The notes beneath the pieces were generated by a model that was not told the DNA's origin, made no database searches, and saw nothing but the letters and a program-made list of their open reading frames with translations. Shown piece by piece: positions 59,700-64,000 of a DNA stretch of 64,000 nt. A program made the position numbers and the translations under genes. Numbering within the stretch: position 1 is the first letter of the stretch; the number at the start of each line of letters is the position of its first letter. Source of the DNA: Niabella soli DSM 19437 (lineage in GTDB: Bacteria > Bacteroidota > Bacteroidia > Chitinophagales > Chitinophagaceae). The stretch spans positions 558,001 through 622,000 of the forward strand of contig NZ_CP007035.1 in assembly GCF_000243115.2 (NCBI RefSeq). The letters run 5' to 3'.

Positions 59700-60626
59700 T
59701 TATTTATTAAAATCAGGGTAAGGAAATCCCTTGCCGGTTTCGCAAAGAAACTTCAGGCTCCGGAAGAAAAGCCCCCAGTCATGGGTGCAGGAAGCGAATT
59801 CCGGCGTATATGCTTTCCACCCGTCATGATGAAAGAACAGCACGGTTCCTTTTTTATGAGGTTCTAATTCAAAGGTAAGTGTGGTACCCACCCAATCTTC
59901 GAAGGCTTTTAAACAGCGCCACTGAACTTTGCTATAAGGCTCGAGCGTTTCTATTTTCATCTCTTTAAAATAGTCGGGGCCAAAGGCAAATCGCGCAATA
60001 CTTCCCACCTCAGGTTTTGCTTTTGTATCAGGTGTCCACCATCCTGCAAGGCCTTTTTCTGTTGTAAGCGCTTCATATACTTTTTCCGCCGGCGCTTCAA
60101 TAAGCAGCCGGTGACAAATACTTTTGGTGGTTGCTGCGTTGAGATCATTTAGCGAGGAAGTGAGAACGGATGCTGCAACGGCCTCTTGAGGCGTGGGCCG
60201 GCCTTTGCCCGTTTCAATAAGTTCCTTTAAGCTATCTTGTATGTAATGCGTCCAGGCGTCATGGCACACTTTAAAACACTCGTATTCGGGTACGAGTCCG
60301 ATGTGTGTAAACCTTATGCCGGTCTTACCCTCTTTTTCAAAAATTTCAAACTGAATATGCGTGTTTTTCCATTCCGTTTTATCGGTGGTAAATTTAAAAT
60401 AGTTATCCAGCACCTGCCAAACCACTTTTTTACCGGGCACCGATTCAATGATTTTTATTTTTGCGCGATGTACATCCTGGTAATGATATAAGAATGTGCT
60501 GTTAAGCTTATCGGTATCGCCGTCGATGTTTTCGGACCACCAGCCCCGCACATTATTAATAGCATCAAAAACCTTTTGAGGGGTGGCGTCAACGAGGATG
60601 GTTGTTGTGAAATCTTCTTTTTTCAT
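59700..60626 (-). CDS. Double SRPBCC (AHSA1-type) domain protein
   Basis: The 308-residue protein has two tandem START-like domains: first TTTILVDATPQKVFDAINNV, RGWWSENIDG (residues 5-140), second HRLLIEAPAEKVYEALTTEK, GLAGWWTPDT (residues ~170-305). Each shows the WW and the closing helix (W-hYIQDSLKELIETGKG; WGLFFRSLKFLCETGKG). It binds hydrophobic ligands or works as a chaperone-like AHSA1 homologue; no reaction is known. The truncated transposase fragment abuts its 3' end. Confidence 0.9.
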   Translation of the reverse strand: MKKEDFTTTILVDATPQKVFDAINNVRGWWSENIDGDTDKLNSTFLYHYQDVHRAKIKIIESVPGKKVVWQVLDNYFKFTTDKTEWKNTHIQFEIFEKEGKTGIRFTHIGLVPEYECFKVCHDAWTHYIQDSLKELIETGKGRPTPQEAVAASVLTSSLNDLNAATTKSICHRLLIEAPAEKVYEALTTEKGLAGWWTPDTKAKPEVGSIARFAFGPDYFKEMKIETLEPYSKVQWRCLKAFEDWVGTTLTFELEPHKKGTVLFFHHDGWKAYTPEFASCTHDWGLFFRSLKFLCETGKGFPYPDFNK

Positions 60627-60808
60627 AAATCTATATTTTTATTAAAAACAAATGCGCCTGTTATTGGCTGTCTTCAGATTCAAAATTACCAATAGCTGCA
60701 AATGATGTGCCGGTGTGAAATGGACTTTCTATCTGGGCAATTTAGACAATATAAATACCGGTATATCTGCATTTAAAGAAGTATATTGGCTGATATAATA
60801 CCGCTGTT

Positions 60809-62527
60809 ATGAACAAACGATGGGACTTGCGTACTAAATTGTTTTTTAGTGTTTGTTTTTTTTGTTGTGCGATGGGAAGTGTTTTGCTTGAGGCGCAGCC
60901 GGTCGCTAACCCGGATAAGGCTTCTATAAGTGTAGCGCTTAAAGAAGTCATTGGGCCAATGCGACCGGTATGGGCCTGGTTTGGCTATGATGAACCCAAT
61001 TACACCTATATGAAAGATGGGAAGCAACTACTCTCCGAACTGGCGGCTTTGTCGCCTGTGCCGGTCTATGTGCGGTGTCATAGTTTGCTGGTGACAGGAG
61101 ACGGAACTGCTGCATTAAAATGGGGATCAACGAATGCTTATACCGAAGATGCGCGGGGCAACCCGGTTTATCACTGGGCGATCATTGACAGCATTTTTGA
61201 TACCTATATAAAAAGAGGAATGAGGCCGCTTGCGCAAATTGGTTTTATGCCGGAGGCCTTGTCAATACACCCCGAACCTTACCGGCATCATTGGAAACCC
61301 GGAGATCCTTATGAAGACATCATGACCGGCTGGGCCTATCCCCCGAAGGATTACAATAAATGGGAGCAACTGGTGTACGAGTGGGTTAAACATTGTGTTG
61401 CCCGTTACGGTGCAAAAGAGGTGGCCTCCTGGTATTGGGAAGTATGGAACGAACCCAATGGTTACTGGAAGGGAACAATGGAAGAGTATTTTAAATTGTA
61501 TGATTATACTGTTGCGGCGGTGAAACGGGCGTTGCCTGAAGCCAAAATTGGAGGGATAGATATTGCGGGAACAGCCAGTGCCAACGCGCAAAAATGGTTG
61601 CAGGCTTTTGTTAAACATTGCCTTTACGAAACAAATTATGCAACAGGAAAAACGGGCACACCTGTTGATGCTATTCTGTTTCACGCAAAAGGAGCGCCAA
61701 AGCTGGTGGATGGACATGTGCGGATGAACATGGGCACCCAGTTGCGGGATATTGAAGCGGGATTCAAATTTGTTGCGGCTTACCCACAATTAAGGGGCCT
61801 GCCGGTTATAATAGGAGAGTCTGACCCGGAGGGCTGCGCTGCCTGCGGTATGCATACGAACCCCGAGAACGCCTACCGGAACGGCACTATGTATTCAAGC
61901 TACACCGCAGCTTCCTTTGCGCGGGAATACCTGCTGGCGGATCTGTATAAAATTAATTTTAAAGGGGCGGTTTCCTGGGCATTCGAGTTTGAGGAGCAGC
62001 CCTGGTTCTGGGGATTCCGGGACCTTGCCACCAATGGAGTGGATAAACCCGTATTAAATGTATTCCGGATGTTTGGAATGATGAAGGGGGCACGGGTTGC
62101 CGTTAGTTCAGATCATTCCTATAGTTTAAGAACGGCTATCGATTCCAGTTTCAGAAAGACTTACACCGATATTGATGCGCTGGCCTGCAGTAGTGAACGT
62201 GAAGCAACGGTGTTAGTATGGAATTATCATGACGATGATATCCGGACGCCTGCAGCAACTGTAACGGTGAAAGTTAAGGGGCTGCCTGCAAAGGGCGTGC
62301 GACTGCAACAATATCAGATTGATGACACCCATAGCAACGCTTACGAAGTATGGAAGAAAATAGGAGCGCCGCAACATCCATCACAGGCGCAAATTGCAAC
62401 GCTTAAGCGTTCGGCCGGCTTGCAGTTATTGAGCCCCGGGCGCTCCGTTCGGGTAACCAATGGGCAGACCGCGGTTGTCTTTCAGCTTCCGCGGCAGGGA
62501 GTAGCGCTTCTCAGGTTCGCCTGGTAG
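60809..62527 (+). CDS. GH39 family glycoside hydrolase, secreted
   Basis: The 572-residue protein has a signal peptide (FSVCFFCCAMGSVLLEAQ). The catalytic barrel shows SWYWEVWNEPNGYW with acid/base Glu215 and VIIGESDPEGCAAC with nucleophile Glu337. The C-terminal part is a beta-sandwich (ATVLVWNYHDDDIRTP). GH39 enzymes are beta-xylosidases, alpha-L-iduronidases or relatives; the sugar cannot be fixed. Same strand as GH16 and DUF2264 and likely part of one polysaccharide locus. Confidence 0.9.
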   Translation: MNKRWDLRTKLFFSVCFFCCAMGSVLLEAQPVANPDKASISVALKEVIGPMRPVWAWFGYDEPNYTYMKDGKQLLSELAALSPVPVYVRCHSLLVTGDGTAALKWGSTNAYTEDARGNPVYHWAIIDSIFDTYIKRGMRPLAQIGFMPEALSIHPEPYRHHWKPGDPYEDIMTGWAYPPKDYNKWEQLVYEWVKHCVARYGAKEVASWYWEVWNEPNGYWKGTMEEYFKLYDYTVAAVKRALPEAKIGGIDIAGTASANAQKWLQAFVKHCLYETNYATGKTGTPVDAILFHAKGAPKLVDGHVRMNMGTQLRDIEAGFKFVAAYPQLRGLPVIIGESDPEGCAACGMHTNPENAYRNGTMYSSYTAASFAREYLLADLYKINFKGAVSWAFEFEEQPWFWGFRDLATNGVDKPVLNVFRMFGMMKGARVAVSSDHSYSLRTAIDSSFRKTYTDIDALACSSEREATVLVWNYHDDDIRTPAATVTVKVKGLPAKGVRLQQYQIDDTHSNAYEVWKKIGAPQHPSQAQIATLKRSAGLQLLSPGRSVRVTNGQTAVVFQLPRQGVALLRFAW

Positions 62528-62665
62528 GAAAATAATATGAGGGGGTAGAGAATAATTGAAATTTGAACATAATTTTATCCATTAACAATAACGAAAGTGA
62601 AATTGAATGTTAAATCCTTTCCGGCCCGGGCATGAAAAACATAGTAGTCTCTTATAAATAAAAAA

Positions 62666-63490
62666 ATGCAAAAATCTATATCTTTTTTTATCGGGGTCCT
62701 GGGTTTGTTTCCAGGAATGTTATATGGTCAGCCGGCCGGCTATAGCCTCGTTTGGGCCGATGAATTCAATAAAAATGGCGCACCGGATACCACGGCCTGG
62801 CGCTTTGAAAACGGCTTTGAAAGAAATAATGAATTACAATGGTACCAGCCGCAAAACGCCTGGTGCCACAAAGGGTATCTTATCATCGAAGCCCGGAGGG
62901 AACGGCGGCCGAATCCACTATATCAGGCAGGAAGCAGCGATTGGCGCAAGCGCCGGAGCACAATAGATTATACGTCGGCAAGCCTTAATACCCGTAATAC
63001 CCAAAGCTGGAAATATGGCCGGTTTGTAATGCGCGCAAAAATTACAACGGCAGATGGGCTCTGGCCGGCATTTTGGACACTCGGTATTAAAAAAGAGTGG
63101 CCCTCTAACGGGGAGATCGATATTATGGAATATTACCGGGGAATGCTGCTGGCGAATATTGCGTGCGGCACCGGCGAACGTTATAAGGCAAAATGGTTTT
63201 CTGTAAAGAAACCGTTGGCTTCTTTTGCGGATAAAAACTGGAGCAACCGGTTCCATATCTGGCGGATGGACTGGGATGAAACAGCTATCAAATTATATGT
63301 GGACGATAAGTTGCTGGGCCAGGTGCAACTGGATGCATTGACGAACCCGGATGGTTTCAATCCTTTTAAACAGCCGCATTATATTTTACTAAATCTTGCC
63401 ATCGGCGGTGACAATGGCGGTGATCCTTCAGGGACGCGGTTCCCCCGCCGGTACCTGGTAGATTATGTGCGGGTGTATCAAAAAAAATAA
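62666..63490 (+). CDS. GH16 family endo-beta-glucanase/galactanase, secreted
   Basis: The 274-residue protein has a signal peptide (FFIGVLGLFPGMLYGQ). The beta-jelly-roll shows YSLVWADEFN and WRFENGFERNNELQWYQ, then the catalytic segment GEIDIMEYYRG with nucleophile Glu150, Asp152 and acid/base Glu155. FHIWRMDWDETAIKLYVDD and ILLNLAIGGDNGG are typical of laminarinase-like members. The extra residue spacing (ExDxxE) marks the beta-bulge subgroup. It cuts beta-1,3/1,4-glucans or related polymers. Confidence 0.93.
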   Translation: MQKSISFFIGVLGLFPGMLYGQPAGYSLVWADEFNKNGAPDTTAWRFENGFERNNELQWYQPQNAWCHKGYLIIEARRERRPNPLYQAGSSDWRKRRSTIDYTSASLNTRNTQSWKYGRFVMRAKITTADGLWPAFWTLGIKKEWPSNGEIDIMEYYRGMLLANIACGTGERYKAKWFSVKKPLASFADKNWSNRFHIWRMDWDETAIKLYVDDKLLGQVQLDALTNPDGFNPFKQPHYILLNLAIGGDNGGDPSGTRFPRRYLVDYVRVYQKK

Positions 63491-63630
63491 TCCTATCTTA
63501 ACCGCCGGAATGCTTCTGATTGCGGTGCGGAATCCGATCGTTTATTTACCGGATATTTATAATATGCACCATGCATAAAGGCGCTTTGCAATAACACCAT
63601 CAATAGGTAAAAAAGAACTAAAAATAAAAA

Positions 63631-64000
63631 ATGAAAAGAATAGTTTGCTTCATTGTTTTCGTATTTGTGCTGAACCATTCGTATAGCCAGCCGCAAAGCG
63701 ATAACGGACGGGCACAATGGGTATCAAGGCTGGATAAGATCGTACGGCCGGTATTTGAAAACCTTTCCCGGAACACCCTGCACAGCAATATGCCGAAAGA
63801 TATATCACCGGTCAGCGACAATCCCAAAGAAAGAATTAAGGCACAATACCTCGAGGCCCTCGGACGTGCCTTAAGCGGCATAGGACCCTGGCTGAACGGG
63901 GAAGGCGGTGCAAAAGAAGAAGTGCGCCTGCGCGATCAATACCGCCAATGGGTGCTGGTGGCAATAAAAAATGCAACCGACAGTACACAGGCAGATTATG
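63631..64000 (+). CDS. DUF2264 domain protein, N-terminal part
   Basis: The frame starts at ATG 63631 and leaves the window at the right edge after 123 codons. A signal peptide (CFIVFVFVLNHSYSQ) is followed by QWVSRLDKIVRPVFENLSRN and YLEALGRALSGIGPWLNGEG, the standard opening of DUF2264 proteins, which are (alpha/alpha)n-barrel relatives found in polysaccharide loci. Function unproven; possibly a polysaccharide-active enzyme. Confidence 0.88.
   Translation, partial: MKRIVCFIVFVFVLNHSYSQPQSDNGRAQWVSRLDKIVRPVFENLSRNTLHSNMPKDISPVSDNPKERIKAQYLEALGRALSGIGPWLNGEGGAKEEVRLRDQYRQWVLVAIKNATDSTQADY

Overview
The window looks like chromosomal DNA of a Bacteroidota species, most likely family Chitinophagaceae (Niabella-like; the genus is a guess). 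The basis is mid-range GC by eye, promoters of the TAnnTTTG type (for example 52040-52047), weak Shine-Dalgarno sequences almost everywhere except a very strong one at rpsU (46662-46670), Bacteroidota-typical families (GSCFA, DUF2383, AtpZ, DUF6526, DUF4112, DUF5053), many small lipoproteins, and a large glycoside hydrolase load. There is no rRNA, no CRISPR array, no SusC/SusD pair and no intact mobile element. One tRNA (Gln, UUG) is present.

Left part (1-16 kb). A stress-type island comes first: a DUF4142-like lipoprotein, two DUF2383 proteins, a hidden 49-residue basic protein and a DUF6496 protein. A glycan-degradation set follows, interrupted by housekeeping genes: GH95, a CPA2 antiporter, a SprT-like protein, an AtpZ/AtpI pair without the rest of the ATP synthase operon, then GH2, GH29 and GH20. 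Together GH95, GH2, GH29 and GH20 could strip fucose, galactose-type residues and N-acetylhexosamine from complex host or plant glycans.

Middle (15-46 kb). This is a mosaic of metabolic and maintenance genes: MFS transporter with aroQ, thioesterase, proline dehydrogenase, a GMC oxidoreductase, a LysR-controlled redox cluster (MdaB-like, aldo/keto reductase, VOC), sodC, NUDIX, DUF4112, rlmB, AlkA-like glycosylase, GSCFA, MscS, an ECF42-type sigma factor operon with YciI and AhpD-like proteins, a Gfo/Idh oxidoreductase, a small DUF5053 unit behind a palindrome, tRNA-Gln, mdh, a lipase, an rRNA-type methyltransferase, an exonuclease/GIY-YIG fusion, an SGNH hydrolase, tyrS and ribE.

Translation block (46-56 kb). 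rpsU, a Xer-like recombinase and raiA lie in series, followed by small lipoproteins with glycine-zipper or LEA-like helical repeats, a BNR-repeat protein, an outer membrane barrel, thrS, der and two more LEA-like lipoproteins.

Right part (56-64 kb). An emfourin/protealysin inhibitor-protease pair is followed by the oddest stretch of the window: a REP-associated (IS200-like) transposase gene killed by one in-frame TAG, a 156-bp tandem repeat array of four full units, and a second truncated copy of the same transposase head. A double-SRPBCC protein and a polysaccharide operon start (GH39, GH16, DUF2264) close the window. Intergenic spaces across the window carry several dispersed inverted-repeat families, noted individually below.
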